Assembly: GCF_032362555.1 (NCBI RefSeq)
Contig: NC_083530.1
Span: forward strand, 5,362,001-5,426,000
DNA: 64,000 nt
Source: Amyelois transitella
Lineage: Eukaryota > Arthropoda > Insecta > Lepidoptera > Pyralidae
Direction of reading: 5' to 3'
A program made the translations under genes and the position numbers. Each line of letters starts with the position of its first letter. Within the stretch, counting starts at the first letter, position 1. The notes beneath the pieces were generated by a model. It was not told the origin of the DNA and did not search any database. It saw nothing but the letters and a program-made list of their open reading frames with translations. Shown here in pieces: positions 40,901 through 50,622 of the stretch.

Positions 40901-42759
40901 CAGCTCCAGGTCATGGTGGAATGTGCAGTTTTCATGGCCTTGTGGAAAAGTAATATACTTTATTAGTTCCTATACTTAATTAAATCGCCATAAAATAGAA
41001 CATAAATATAGACGGGACAGATTACACAGATTGGAGTTAGCCTCGAAGTAGGCTCGAGACTTGTGTTACGAGTTACTAACTCAACGATACTATATTTTTT
41101 AATAAATACTTATATAGATAAACATCCAAGACTTAGACCAATCAGAGAAAGTCCGTTTCTAATCATGCCTTAGCCGGGATTCGAACCCAGGACCTCCGCT
41201 GTCGAAGCCAAGCGCATTGCCGCTGCGCTACAGAGGCCGTCACACTTAAGTGACACTAAAAATATTTCGGAGGAAATAATGAAAGCCTAAAAATAATTCG
41301 GTTGAAGAGTTGGTGCCATATATAGAGCCGTAATAATCCACATAAGAAAATTCACCCAAAATATAAAGAACTAATCAGGAAAAGCACATAATTTTCCACT
41401 TCACTACAGTCGGTTAAAAAGAGCACATAATGTTATATATACATCACACAAGAAAAGCAATTCAATTCGAATAAATGTATTATTCATCAAATTCATAGCA
41501 TTATGAATGAATGATTATTTTGTGGTTCGGATATGTGGTTACAAAAATAATGTATTTAACATTAGACTAATCTTAAAAGTAAATAAGATACAAATAATAT
41601 TATTTTACTAGACAGGAAAAACATTTTCATTCGTACACATAGGTTGTACAATGTCTTATCCACTACAAGAAACATATATGTACATATAATCACGTCTCTA
41701 TCCCTTGCGTGGTAATCAGAGTCAACAGTCTCGAAAAGACAGAAGTGACTCCTGTCTGATCTCCGCATTCTTTGCAGGGGAACCTTACCCATATTGGATC
41801 ACGGTAAAAGCTACACAAGACGTATGTATCTATGCCCTTGTCATCTTTTACGATATCCATGGTTAAGAGATAAGAGTGGTCCTTTTCTAATGTGTCAAGG
41901 ACCACAAGGCATGTGCAATGCAACTATCGATATTAAAATACGCACAACACTACGAAAAGCCGCCATTTTAGTTACACAGTGAATTTTTACATTCACATAC
42001 ATAAATCAGGTCTTTTTCCCGGAGGGATAGGCTGAGACTATATTTCCATTTGCCACGATTCCTGCATACATCTTTCGCTTCATTCACATTCATTACTCTC
42101 TTCAAACAGGCTCGTCGGTTTCGGGTACTCTTAACCGGACCTTTTGTCAGAACTTCTCCTATTTATTCAATTGGATTTTCACAATTTGTTTAAGAGAAAA
42201 TACATTCAGATATATTTTCTTGTAAAGAGTAAAAGAAAAAAAGAATAGGACCATTTCTTTCTCATGGACGTCGTAAAAGGCGACTTAGGAATAGGCTTAT
42301 ACAATTGGGATTCCTCTTTTAGGCGATGGGCTAGCAACCTGTCACTATTTGAATCTCAATTCCATCATTAAGCCAAACAGCTGAACGTGACCTTTCAGTT
42401 TTTTGATGACTGTTAGCTCTGTCTACCCCGCAAGGGATAAACACGTGACTGTATGTTATGTTAACGTTCTTTTTTTATCAATGACTTAAATAGACTTGAT
42501 AATACGAACCAGGCGTAGTAGAAGTCCTAGGTGTCATCGGCGTACCGGGGACTTCTAAATCATTGTCGACATCATTCATATGGAATGTCTTCAGGGCTTC
42601 GGGTGTCTTTTTGTATTTACCCACAAAAGATTTGTTTGTGTCCACCCCGTTCTCTTTGTCCTCCGATATAGAGTTCCGTATGGATTTAGAGCTGACACGT
42701 CGTATTAATGACGAGGGAGGTACAATTGGGTCTGAATCCTTGCCGTTTACTGATGCCAT
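37793..42759 (-). CDS. Pu: GTP cyclohydrolase I (Punch), whole gene span
   Basis: Six coding exons: 42759-42510, 40938-40831, 39962-39861, 39190-39025, 38556-38440 and 37922-37793; 873 nt, 290 aa, all phases consistent. The enzyme converts GTP to 7,8-dihydroneopterin triphosphate, the first step to tetrahydrobiopterin (cofactor of Phe, Tyr and Trp hydroxylases) and to pteridine pigments. Residues 1-84 form a variable Ser/Thr-rich regulatory N-terminus; the rest is the conserved decamer-forming catalytic domain. Zinc ligands Cys180 and His183 lie in [20 protein letters not shown] (exon 4) and the third, Cys251, in VHMCMVMRG (exon 6). An acceptor-like TTCTAG lies 7 nt upstream of the ATG, so a non-coding or alternative first exon is likely further right. 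An AATAAA signal is at 37714-37709. Introns are full of SINEs and a minisatellite, with no damage to coding sequence. Confidence 0.95.
38249..38405 (+). mobile_element. Helitron-like remnant in GTPCH intron 5
   Basis: Begins with TCTAATATTATAAATGAG and ends near CCCACGGAAGCGAAGTCCC, the degraded GC-rich terminus typical of the other Helitrons here. Confidence 0.5.
38440..38556 (-). CDS. Pu: GTP cyclohydrolase I exon 5
   Basis: Acceptor TTATTCCAG, donor GTAAGT. Encodes [20 protein letters not shown] and [18 protein letters not shown]. Confidence 0.95.
38604..38725 (+). repeat. SINE1-like 3' part in GTPCH intron 4
   Basis: CAGCTGAACGTGGCGTTTCA, CCCGCAAGGGATATAGACGT and an (ATGT)n tail. Confidence 0.8.
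38729..38985 (+). mobile_element. LINE ORF2 C-terminal fragment in GTPCH intron 4
   Basis: Broken frames encode [15 protein letters not shown], then [20 protein letters not shown]. The pattern of a W followed by a NRQ-W-basic block is that of the extreme C-terminus of jockey/RTE-type LINE ORF2. A frame change separates the blocks. Confidence 0.5.
39025..39190 (-). CDS. Pu: GTP cyclohydrolase I exon 4
   Basis: Acceptor CATTCCAG, donor GTTAGT. Encodes [20 protein letters not shown] and the zinc site CEHH, ending [10 protein letters not shown]. Confidence 0.95.
39211..39478. repeat. 26-bp minisatellite in GTPCH intron 3
   Basis: About ten tandem units of GTTCGTGAATGATATTGTAC plus six variable bases (such as GGAAGA). 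It begins 21 bp upstream of exon 4 on the transcribed strand. All units have the same length, and the last ones are more diverged. Confidence 0.9.
39604..39817. repeat. SINE2 scrap followed by SINE1 part
   Basis: 39604-39662 is reverse SINE2 (CCCGGAGGGGTAGGCAGAGA); 39663-39817 is a forward SINE1 3' part. Both lie in GTPCH intron 3. Confidence 0.7.
39861..39962 (-). CDS. Pu: GTP cyclohydrolase I exon 3
   Basis: Acceptor ACAATTTCAG, donor GTACAA. Encodes [20 protein letters not shown] and [13 protein letters not shown]. Confidence 0.95.
39998..40219 (+). repeat. SINE1-like element in GTPCH intron 2
   Basis: Head GCCGTGTGGTTCCCGGGACC through the tail; about 40 bp of the central block is deleted. 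Confidence 0.8.
40255..40372 (-). repeat. SINE1-like 3' part in GTPCH intron 2
   Basis: ATCCCTTGCGGGGTAGACAG and GAATTGAGATCCAAATAGTG. Confidence 0.75.
40461..40797 (+). mobile_element. CTAGCGACCCGCCCCGGC element split by a LINE tail
   Basis: Starts CTAGCGACCCGCCCCGGCAT, resumes near 40660 with ACCTCCGTCTTGAATCACTC and ends TTTTATACTATGTAGTGAT. The gap (about 40498-40650) holds the LINE 3' tail also seen at 398-560. In GTPCH intron 2. Confidence 0.6.
40831..40938 (-). CDS. Pu: GTP cyclohydrolase I exon 2
   Basis: Acceptor TTTTCCACAAG, donor GTAAGT. Encodes [20 protein letters not shown] and [16 protein letters not shown], the conserved entry to the catalytic domain. Confidence 0.95.
41094..41241 (-). 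repeat. tRNA-derived SINE (family A) in GTPCH intron 1
   Basis: Minus-strand head with GCGCAGCGGCAATGCGC (A box) and GGGTTCGAATCCC (B box), then the body to ATAAGTATTTATTA. Confidence 0.8.
41681..41912 (-). repeat. SINE1-like element, diverged, in GTPCH intron 1
   Basis: CACGTCTCTATCCCTTGCG at the tail side; CATCTTTTACGATATCCATG and AGAGTGGTCC at the head side. Confidence 0.65.
41997..42145 (-). repeat. SINE2-like element in GTPCH intron 1
   Basis: Reverse copy: CTTTTTCCCGGAGGGATAGG, TTGCCACGATTCCTGCATAC, CGGTTTCGGGTACTCTTAAC. Confidence 0.8.
42229..42456 (+). repeat. SINE1-like element beside GTPCH exon 1
   Basis: Full apart from the head; ends 54 bp downstream of the exon-1 donor on the transcribed strand. 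Confidence 0.85.
42510..42759 (-). CDS. Pu: GTP cyclohydrolase I exon 1
   Basis: Codons 1-83 plus one base. It encodes the Ser/Thr-rich N-terminus from [17 protein letters not shown] to [13 protein letters not shown], with several Ser/Thr-Pro sites that could be phosphorylated. The donor is a weak GTTCGT after CCTG; the Gly it splits is completed by exon 2. Confidence 0.85.
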
Positions 42760-42799
42760 TTCTGATCTAGAAGGTTCGGTCGGTTGAAAATGTAAGTTC

Positions 42800-43365
42800 C
42801 AGTTGTATTATAGAATTAAAACCATAGATAATTCTTGAAATCGTAATAAAAATTTTATGTTCTTTACAATATTGTATTAATGTTGTAATAATTGTATGAA
42901 TCTAGTTTTTTCAAGTCTTGATTCGAATGGCAATTCTTTTTCCTAAATACTTGTATATTTGACAAAAGAACACTTAAAAAAGTCAAGAAAATAATTTAAC
43001 TTAATTTTAAAAAAGTTAGAGAAAAAAATAAATGTCAAATAACAATCTTTTATATTTTTTTAATGTTATATTAAGTGACATTAAAAAAAACTACAAATTT
43101 ATTGAAGAAAGAAAATTAACAATAAATATACACAAATGTACGGATTGCAGCGCTTATAAGATATAATGTATGTATATATACAGAAACTTATAATGAAGAT
43201 TAAAAATATGACGATTAATATATCGACAAGTTTCTCAGTTCAAAACAAATTGAAAGAAAGGTTATCAATATGTTAGACGCGTTAAATTGTGATAAAATTG
43301 TCTTTGTAACTGTTTATCAATTATGAGCACGACCCCGATTATTCCATTGGATGTATGGATAATTC
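42800..43365. other. Upstream of GTPCH exon 1, nothing identified
   Basis: Very AT-rich. By the acceptor-like TTCTAG before the ATG this would be intron sequence. Confidence 0.3.
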
Positions 43366-43369
43366 ATAT

Positions 43370-43510
43370 CTTCCTGGCTAGAGTCCCGGTTGCATCCTCA
43401 CCACTCTGGAGAGGAGCCCGGAGCCTCTGACCATGGATCCTGGATTACATGAGTCAGGTTTTTACACGAAGCGTGTCACATCTGACCTCCGTAAACTTTG
43501 CAGTGATATG
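43370..43510 (-). repeat. SINE3-like element
   Basis: Reverse order: TGGCTAGAGTCCCGGTTGCA, CTCTGGAGAGGAGCCCGG, ACGAAGCGTGTCACATCTGA. Confidence 0.7.
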
Positions 43511-43539
43511 GATAATTCATATAACTGGGAATACTACCC

Positions 43540-43755
43540 TCCTAATATTATAAGTGCGAAAGTTTGTATGTCAGAATGTCAGTATGGATGCTTGTTACTC
43601 TTTCACGCAAAAACTACTGAACCGATTACGATGAAATTTGGTATGTGGGTAGCTGAAGACCCAGAATAGCACATAGGCTTTTGGCACTTTTTATCCCAGT
43701 GTTCCCGCGGGACTGATAGGGTTTTCATACGGACGAAGTCGCGGGCGGCCTCTAG
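43540..43755 (+). mobile_element. Helitron (TCCTACTAATATTATAAATG family), complete
   Basis: TC start with ATATTATAAGTGCGAAAG, then CTCTTTCACGCAAAAACTAC and the end ACGAAGTCGCGGGCGGCCTC plus TAG. An open frame at 43433-43669 lies across it and is not a gene. Confidence 0.75.
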
Positions 43756-43827
43756 TAAAATATAAAAGCAATACGACCATATTTTTAAGAATGGATTATA
43801 TTGTTTTGAGGCTTCGTTCTATCGGAA

Positions 43828-44083
43828 TCTATACTAATATTACAAAGCTGAAGAGTTTGTTTGTTTGTTTGAACGCGCTCATCTCAGGAACTACTGGTTC
43901 GAATCAAAAAAATATTTTTGTGTTGAATAGACCATTTATCGAGGAAGGCTTTAGGCTATAAAACATCACGCTGCAACTATAAGGTGAGAAGAAATAATGA
44001 AAAATGTAAAAAAAACATCCTTGAGGGCATCAATGATGCCCAAAATAACTATTCCACGCGGACGAAGTCGCGGGCACAGCTAG
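43828..44083 (+). mobile_element. Lep1-type Helitron, complete
   Basis: TCTATACTAATATTACAAAG to CGGACGAAGTCGCGGGCACA and GCTAG. Confidence 0.8.
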
Positions 44084-44339
44084 TTACAATAAAACAAATA
44101 GTATATTAACTCTTAGGTTCACCAATCTATAAAACATTGTATAGTGTGTACAAGTCATTGTATTTGTGGTAAGCAAAAAATGACCGCTGTTTTAGCCACG
44201 TGAGTGTATGTAATATTAGATCTAAGCTATATTTAGCCAGCGGATTTCACAATTCATTTAGAGGTCAATGTTCAATATCTTTTAATTCTGATTTTGCCAT
44301 AAAATGCATATGCTAAAACATTTGGAAACGAAGATTATA

Positions 44340-44400
44340 TTTAAAAGTGCGGCCAAGAGCGAATCGGACTCGCGCATTAAAGGTACCGTACCATCACCAC
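44340..44400 (-). repeat. Fragment of GACTCGC-TTGGCC repeat
   Basis: On the minus strand GCGAGTCCGATTCGCTCTTG continues to GGCCGCAC, the terminus seen on the plus strand near 54505-54525. Confidence 0.5.
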
Positions 44401-44961
44401 GTTCGTTATTTAAATATTTTTTTTATATATTCACGTTTATGTTTATTAAAATCGACCAAAAAATTGCTTAAAAATTTTTAATTTAATAAATTGGTTTATT
44501 TTATTTATTTTGAAAGTTAATATACAATAAAACATACATACATATAATCACGTGTATATTTTACACGACCTCCGCAACTTTTGCTGGGGAACCTAACCCG
44601 CTTGGTTAATGGTTCAATCCAGTCATATTCATTCAGTTCAACTAATGTTTCATTCATTCATTAACCTTGATATTGACAATGATTTAACCCACGTTTTCAA
44701 AGTGTTAATTGTAGCGGGGTCTATGTATGTCTTGTTTTACGTACCATTGCAAATCAATCATAATAATGACATAGTGTTTTTACGCGAACGCCAAAGTCAA
44801 GGTTATGAGTTTGAACAGTCTAATGAATGGTTGCGGATGTCTGCTAATATTTTCACGTCTTTATTCGTTACGGAGTAGACAGAGCATTCGGTATTTAAAG
44901 ATTAATATTGATGTTTTAGTTCTGTTTTTTTTTAGTTATATAATTATGACTATATGATCTA

Positions 44962-45110
44962 AAGGTCATGTTAAGAGTACCCTAAACTAAACTGCTGGGC
45001 TTGCATGAAGAGAGTTATGAATATGGATGAAGCGAAAGAAGTATGCAGGGATTGTGGCAAGTGGAAAGATGTGGTCTCTGTGTACTTCTACGGGAAAGAG
45101 GTGTGATTTA
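44962..45110 (+). repeat. SINE2-like element
   Basis: CATGAAGAGAGTTATGAATA, GGATGAAGCGAAAGAAGTAT, GTGGCAAGTGGAAAGA, ACGGGAAAGAGGTGTGAT. Confidence 0.8.
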
Positions 45111-45163
45111 TATAATGTATATTGTGATATATAATTATTACACTCTAATGGTATAATTTTTGA

Positions 45164-45395
45164 CGGCCTCTGTGGCGCAGCGGTAGTGCGCTTGTCTGTG
45201 TCACCGGAGGTCCCGGGTTCGAATTCCGGCCAGGGCATGATGAGAAACGAACTTTCTCTGATTGGCCCAGGGTCTTGGATGTTTATCTATACAAGTATTT
45301 ATTATAAAATATAGTATCTCGTAACACAAGTTTCGAACTTACTTCGAGGCTAACTTAATCTGTGTTATTTGTCCCGTATATATTTATTTATATTT
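45164..45395 (+). repeat. tRNA-derived SINE (family A), best copy
   Basis: The head has A box TGGCGCAGCGGTAGTGCGC and B box GGTTCGAATTCCGG at normal Pol III spacing, then the body ACTTTCTCTGATTGGCCCAG, GTCTTGGATGTTTATCTATA and an AT-rich tail. The cloverleaf is no longer complete, so it is a SINE and not a tRNA gene. Confidence 0.85.
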
Positions 45396-45409
45396 ATTTA
45401 TTTAATTTT

Positions 45410-45560
45410 ATATTAACAAAGGTGTCGGAGTTCAGACGGGAGTCGTTTCGTGTAAAAACCTGCCTCACCCAACTCCGCATCACGGTCTAAAGACGCGCCC
45501 TGGACTCGTCTCCTGAGAGGTGAGGATGTTACCGAGACCAACCAGGAGGAAGAAGATGAA
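45410..45560 (+). repeat. SINE3-like element
   Basis: TCGGAGTTCAGACGGGAGTC, GTAAAAACCTGCCTCACCCA, CTGAGAGGTGAGGATG. Confidence 0.75.
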
Positions 45561-45721
45561 AGATAGTTGGTAATAAGACTATACATACGTACATATATAA
45601 AGTCACGTCTATATCCCTTGCAGACTACTACAGTCTCGAAAAGACTGAAAGGCTACGTTCAGCTGTAACAGTACAGTAATACCATTGTAGATGTTAGTTT
45701 TATAATTAATTAAGTAAAAGT

Positions 45722-46016
45722 GCCGTGTGGTTTCCGGCACTAATAAACTATAGGCCACTTCCTTTGTCGCTGCCGTAAAAGGCGACTAAGCGGTAGGCTT
45801 ATAAACTAAGGATTTCTAACTTCAACTATATTCAAGTATTCAAGGAATAAATGATTATGATTCTTCTTTTAGCCGATGGGCTAGCAACCTGTCACTATTT
45901 GAATCTCAATTCTATCATTAAGCCAAAAAGCTGAACGTGGCCTATCAGTCTTTTTAAGACTGTTGGTTGTGTCTACCCCGCAAGAGATATGGTCGTGACT
46001 CTATGTATGTATGTAT
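45722..46016 (+). repeat. SINE1-like element with 60-bp internal insert
   Basis: Full head and (ATGT)n tail; about 60 bp of foreign sequence (TTCAACTATATTCAAGTATT) splits the middle block. Confidence 0.85.
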
Positions 46017-46338
46017 TAAGTAAACAACACCAATCCAGTTTCTTGTAAAAGTAATCTTATGATCCACTTTCTGACATATTGCATCATTTATTTTCACTTT
46101 TTTAACCTGTCACCATTCCGGCCATAAAGTTTATATTTTATGTCTTAAGTGATTTCTAAATAATTAAAAAATATTATGCAATTGAGTGAAATTGCATATA
46201 AATACCTACATACATAAATATATCGTGAATTTATATGTTTTATGGGGTTGACAAACTCTCGTAAAGTCAGTCTCGGAAAGACTGGAAGACCACGTTCTGC
46301 TGGATTATTTAATAAAAGAGATTATCATTTATTTATGA

Positions 46339-46608
46339 CTAGCTGTGCCCGTGACTTCGTCCGCGTGGAATAGTTATTTTGGGAATCATTGAAGCCCTCA
46401 AGCATGAATAATTTTCCCCGTTTTTTTCACATATTCCATTATTTCTTTGCTCCTTATACCTAGTTGCAGCGTGATGTTATATAGCCTAAAGCCTACTCGA
46501 TAAATGGTCTATTTAACGCAAAAAATAATTTTTCAATTCGAATTAGTAGTTGCTGAGATTAGCGCGTTCAAACAAACAAACTCTTCAGCTTTATAATATT
46601 TGTATAGA
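46339..46608 (-). mobile_element. Lep1-type Helitron, complete
   Basis: Minus strand: TC at 46608-46607, CTAG at 46342-46339, hairpin region CGCGGACGAAGTCACGGGCA. Confidence 0.8.
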
Positions 46609-46685
46609 AGAGAGAGAAGTCATACATAAGGCAGAGCTGGAGCCCCTAAGCAGAGAGTTGGTGCAATTCTAAAGCATTGCTAACA

Positions 46686-46968
46686 TTGAGATTCAAATAG
46701 TGACAGGTTGCTAGCCCATCGCCTACAAGAGAAAACCCTCGTTTTAAAGCCTATCTTTTAGTCGCCTTTTACGTCATCAATGGAAAAGAGGAGGGATAGG
46801 CTTACAAACTTGGGATTCTTTTTTAGGCGATGGGCTAGCAACCTGTCACTATTTGAATCTCAATTCTATCATTAAGCCAAATAGCTGAACGTGTCCATTC
46901 AGTCTTTTCAAGACTATTGGCTCTGTCTACCCCGCAAGGGATATAGACGTGACCATATGTATGTATGG
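46686..46968. repeat. SINE1 reverse piece fused to a forward copy
   Basis: 46686-46800 is reverse (AGTGACAGGTTGCTAGCCCA); 46789-46968 is forward and ends in (ATGT)n. Confidence 0.8.
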
Positions 46969-47188
46969 AAAAGAGATGGAGTGGATCTTTCTCTATTGGT
47001 GTATTGGCAATCGTGACGCGGGCAAAAACGCGGTTTTAACATATTATTCAGTTAATTGCAGAACTTAAACAATCACATTTAACGACACTGCTCAGTTATC
47101 TAAGGCATGTCCTTGTTTGGGGCAAAAGTGAACGTATGTCCTTACTGCGTACACTCGGACAAACAAACCTATATATATATATATTATT

Positions 47189-47640
47189 AATAGCTATGCC
47201 CGCGACTTCGTCCGCGTGGAATAGTTATTTTGGGCATCATTGAAGCCCTCAAAAAAAAAAAGGAAAAGTGGTCAAAAGTACCCGAAACCGCCGAGCTTGC
47301 ATGAAGAGAGTTATGAATGTGGATGAAGCGAAGGAAGTAGGTATGCAGAGATCGTGGCAAGTGGAAAGAGGTAGTCTCTGCCTACCCCTCCGGGAAAGAG
47401 GCGTGATTTTATGTATGTATGTTGAAGCCCTCAAGGATGAATAATTTTCCCCGTTTTTTATTCACATTTTCCATTACTACTTCGCTCTTAAAAGTTGCAG
47501 CGTGATGTTTTATAGCCTAAAGCCTTTCTCGAAAAATGGTCTATTCAACACAAAAAGAATTTGTTAATTAATTAATTCTAACCAGTAGTTCCTGAGATCA
47601 GCGCGTTCAAACAAACAAACTCTTCAGCTTTATAATATGA
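47189..47640 (-). mobile_element. Lep1-type Helitron carrying a SINE2 insertion, copy B
   Basis: Minus-strand Lep1 split at the same point as 15699-16130. TTGAAGCCCTCAA stands at 47240-47252 and 47422-47434. The terminal CTAG has mutated to CTAT on the transcribed side. Confidence 0.75.
47255..47421 (+). repeat. SINE2-like element inside a Helitron
   Basis: Clean full copy: GTACCCGAAACCGCCGAGCT to CCTCCGGGAAAGAGGCGTGA and (ATGT)n, flanked by a 13-bp direct repeat. Confidence 0.85.
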
Positions 47641-47764
47641 GATGTATGAGATGTATTTATAGGGATATCAAAGAAATTCACATTGTGCAACACAATTAGT
47701 AGGTATACAAATTGTAACAACATTTTTTTTCGGCTTTAACTATCTAATATTTTATAAGTAATGT

Positions 47765-48110
47765 TCTCCTACAAAGGTTGCGGAGGTCAGTGACTCGTTT
47801 CGTGTAAAACCTGACCTACCCAATTCAGGATCATAGGTTCATCAAGGTTTTAGGCTATATAACATCACGCTGCAACTATAAGGAGCAAAGAAATAATGAA
47901 AAATGTGAAAAAAAAAACGGGGAAAATTATTCATGAGGGCTTCAATGATGCTCAAAATAACTATTCCACGCGGACGAAGTCGGAGACGGAGGTCTGGCGG
48001 GAGTCGTTTCGTGTAAATAGTTGATTTACTCAATCCAGAATCATGTCCAAAGGCGCGTCGGGTTCTCCAGAGAAGTTAGGATGTAACCAGGGGGAAAAAA
48101 TAGGAAGAGA
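47765..48110 (+). repeat. SINE3 split by a Lep1 fragment
   Basis: SINE3 starts TACAAAGGTTGCGGAGGTCA. A partial Lep1 (about 47840-47985, ending GCGGACGAAGTC) interrupts it, and SINE3-type sequence resumes (GGGAGTCGTTTCGTGTAAAT). Confidence 0.65.
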
Positions 48111-48129
48111 CGAATGTCAGAATTGTGTT

Positions 48130-50610
48130 GAAAGAAAAATGACTAACGGAAGACTAGTGTAAGCATTTTTGGACGATTACAAAAGTCACGTGTAACAAAA
48201 ATGTGATGCTTTCAAAAAATACTAAATCAGTGCATTTTTGTTTGTATTTCGAAACTGTGTTGTATTACGGTTTGTTGTGTCGAATTACGTTTTGTAACCC
48301 CCAACCGAAAAGAGAGGTCAATGTTTATGTTTTTTATTAGTTGATCATGCAACTGTGGTAATTTATGGCCTAGGATATCAAAGGAAATGGTTTCATTTGT
48401 GTTATTAAAAAATTAAATTAAAAACAAAATGTAAACTGTAGAAAAGTATGTCTGTTTTGTACACAATTAAAAAAAAATATTGAGGGGCGATTAATGGGGC
48501 AATGGCAGAAGTATATGATAAAAAAATGCCCGTCATTTTATGCACGTTAATTTGCAGAATAATTTTGATAAAACTTTTTGATGTATGTAAAGTAAATAGG
48601 CAAAATATACGAATAGGCAGTTGCCAATATTTTTTTGATTAAAAATATAAACTATATTTTCAGTAGTTTACAATTAATTACATAAAAGGGACTCTACAAA
48701 TGCAAATATGGCTTAACTTTTTCTAATTTGTATTAAAAAATTAATCTGGCAAAATTTCACATCAAATTTAAATCAAATTTTGGCAAAATTGAAGAATTCA
48801 CATTCATTAATTTAATTTTTTTTTAAATTCTATGGATGGCAGAGTTAAAATATTTCATATACTTAGGTGGTTTTATAGAAAACCATGTGTGATGAATTAT
48901 GTTGCTTAATTCTGTTAATACGTTAAAAATAAGTAATATTCTTTAAAAACAAATCAAAAAAACAAATTGATAAAGTAATATACATTAGAACTTTATATCT
49001 GTATGTTAATTTATTACGAAAACAGCCTGCACTTTTAATAATGAAAAAAATAACTGTACTATATCCGGAAAAAGCTTACTAGGCAAGATTATTGTCAATG
49101 ACTTTACTTAGTAACAGGTCACAAGACTAAGGAACTAAATACCGGAACTTAACACAATTTGACATTGCCAATACATTAATCCAGCAAGGTTATCTATGAG
49201 GTCGTTTACCTTTTAATTAAAAAAATATAAGTATCTTAATTAATTTGCATTAACTTTTTAATGGTCATAGTTTTATGCCAAGATTTAAAAAAAAAGAAAT
49301 GGCGCGCAATCCGTACATGTGAAAACAAAAGTGTTCTACTTACGAAATTCGCCGCGAAAATTCCAGGGAAATTTAAATTATAAAACACAGGTTTTATAAA
49401 AAAAGAACAATGTTTATGCTGGATGACGCGTAAACGCGATCATTCCGTTTGGCTGACTGAGATCGGTAGCAAGCAACAGATGATTATGTACGCGAGTGCT
49501 CGATACTGCGCTTGTGTGAAAATTGAATCGATACAAGTCACATGTGCTTGGGAGAAAAGGAAACAATCGATAATAGATTTTAACTTAAGGAAATAGGGAT
49601 TGTTTTAAAGTAAGAGAACATCATTGTTTTGGTTTGTGATTGCGATATCAGAGGGTCTTCCTTTTATTTTATTTCTGTTGTTAGGAACTTTTTTGAACAA
49701 ACAAAGAAAGCGTCTCGGCGGAACAAATAGTACATTAATTAGTTAAATTTATATTTATACAACCCAATTTTTTATAATTATTTTTTATTAAAATTAAAAT
49801 TGTAGTAAATTCATTTATTTGATTTGTAATAAGGTACCATCACATCAAAAATAAATAACAACCTTTTTAAGATACTTATTGATGCTGTTGCTAGGTAAAA
49901 AGAATAACTTCAGTTCGGAAATGCATATTCTCAAATATTACAAAAAAAAAAACTCAATGTTTTTTAATCTTGGATGCGTAAATTCTGACAAAAAAGTGGC
50001 CAAAATTAATTATGTTGCTAGGTTATTTTAGAGTCATAGCATAAAATCATTTTTAGAGACATAAGAAGCTGGATTTTTTGTGTCATACGATGACACTGAA
50101 TGATGCAATAATAAATGAAAATAGGTACTTTTTGATATTTTATGCTATGGCATAATAGCATAGTTCATTTTCATTCAATGTGATGAAATATCGTGATAAA
50201 AAATGATGCAATAATAATACCCGTATTTGAAAAAGTGTCACGCGTTACCTAAATTTATTTTGACATGCATGATCTAAAACTATTAAATGTAGCATAAAAA
50301 ACATACACATTATATTAATTTTGTATATCATTATGTTTTTTTAATGTATTCAACTTTATTACGGTTCATGTATAAAAAGCGGACTAAATATAAGTAAAAA
50401 CTTATAAAGATTTCTTACGTTAAATGTCAGGGAAATGTTAAAAAATCCATCATCATTTCATAAAAATACTATTCATGTAAATATTGACTAGTGGAAAAAG
50501 CCTAAAGCCAGTATAATCAACAGGTTATTTTGAGTAAAGAGTTTGAGAGATAATAAAAATATATATAGGTACATTAATAATTATCAAAACTTAATTAATA
50601 ATTTTACAAA
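48130..50610. other. 2.5-kb AT-rich block without recognised repeats
   Basis: None of the window's TE families is visible and no coding exon was found. The stretch 49420-49560 is less AT-rich (GATGACGCGTAAACGCGATC), with a GTAAGT donor on the minus strand near 49345-49340, so it could hold a promoter and non-coding first exon for GTPCH. That is only a guess. Confidence 0.3.
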
Positions 50611-50622
50611 GCCTGTTATCTA

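Noticed and set aside
43433-43669. 78-codon frame with protein-like look
   Set aside because: Runs across a SINE3 and a Helitron 5' part; both occur elsewhere in the window as repeats.
45164-45240. tRNA-like segment with A and B boxes
   Set aside because: The acceptor and D arms do not pair properly and a SINE body follows; it is the head of a tRNA-derived SINE. The same holds for 35700-35788, 41160-41241 and 62200-62277.
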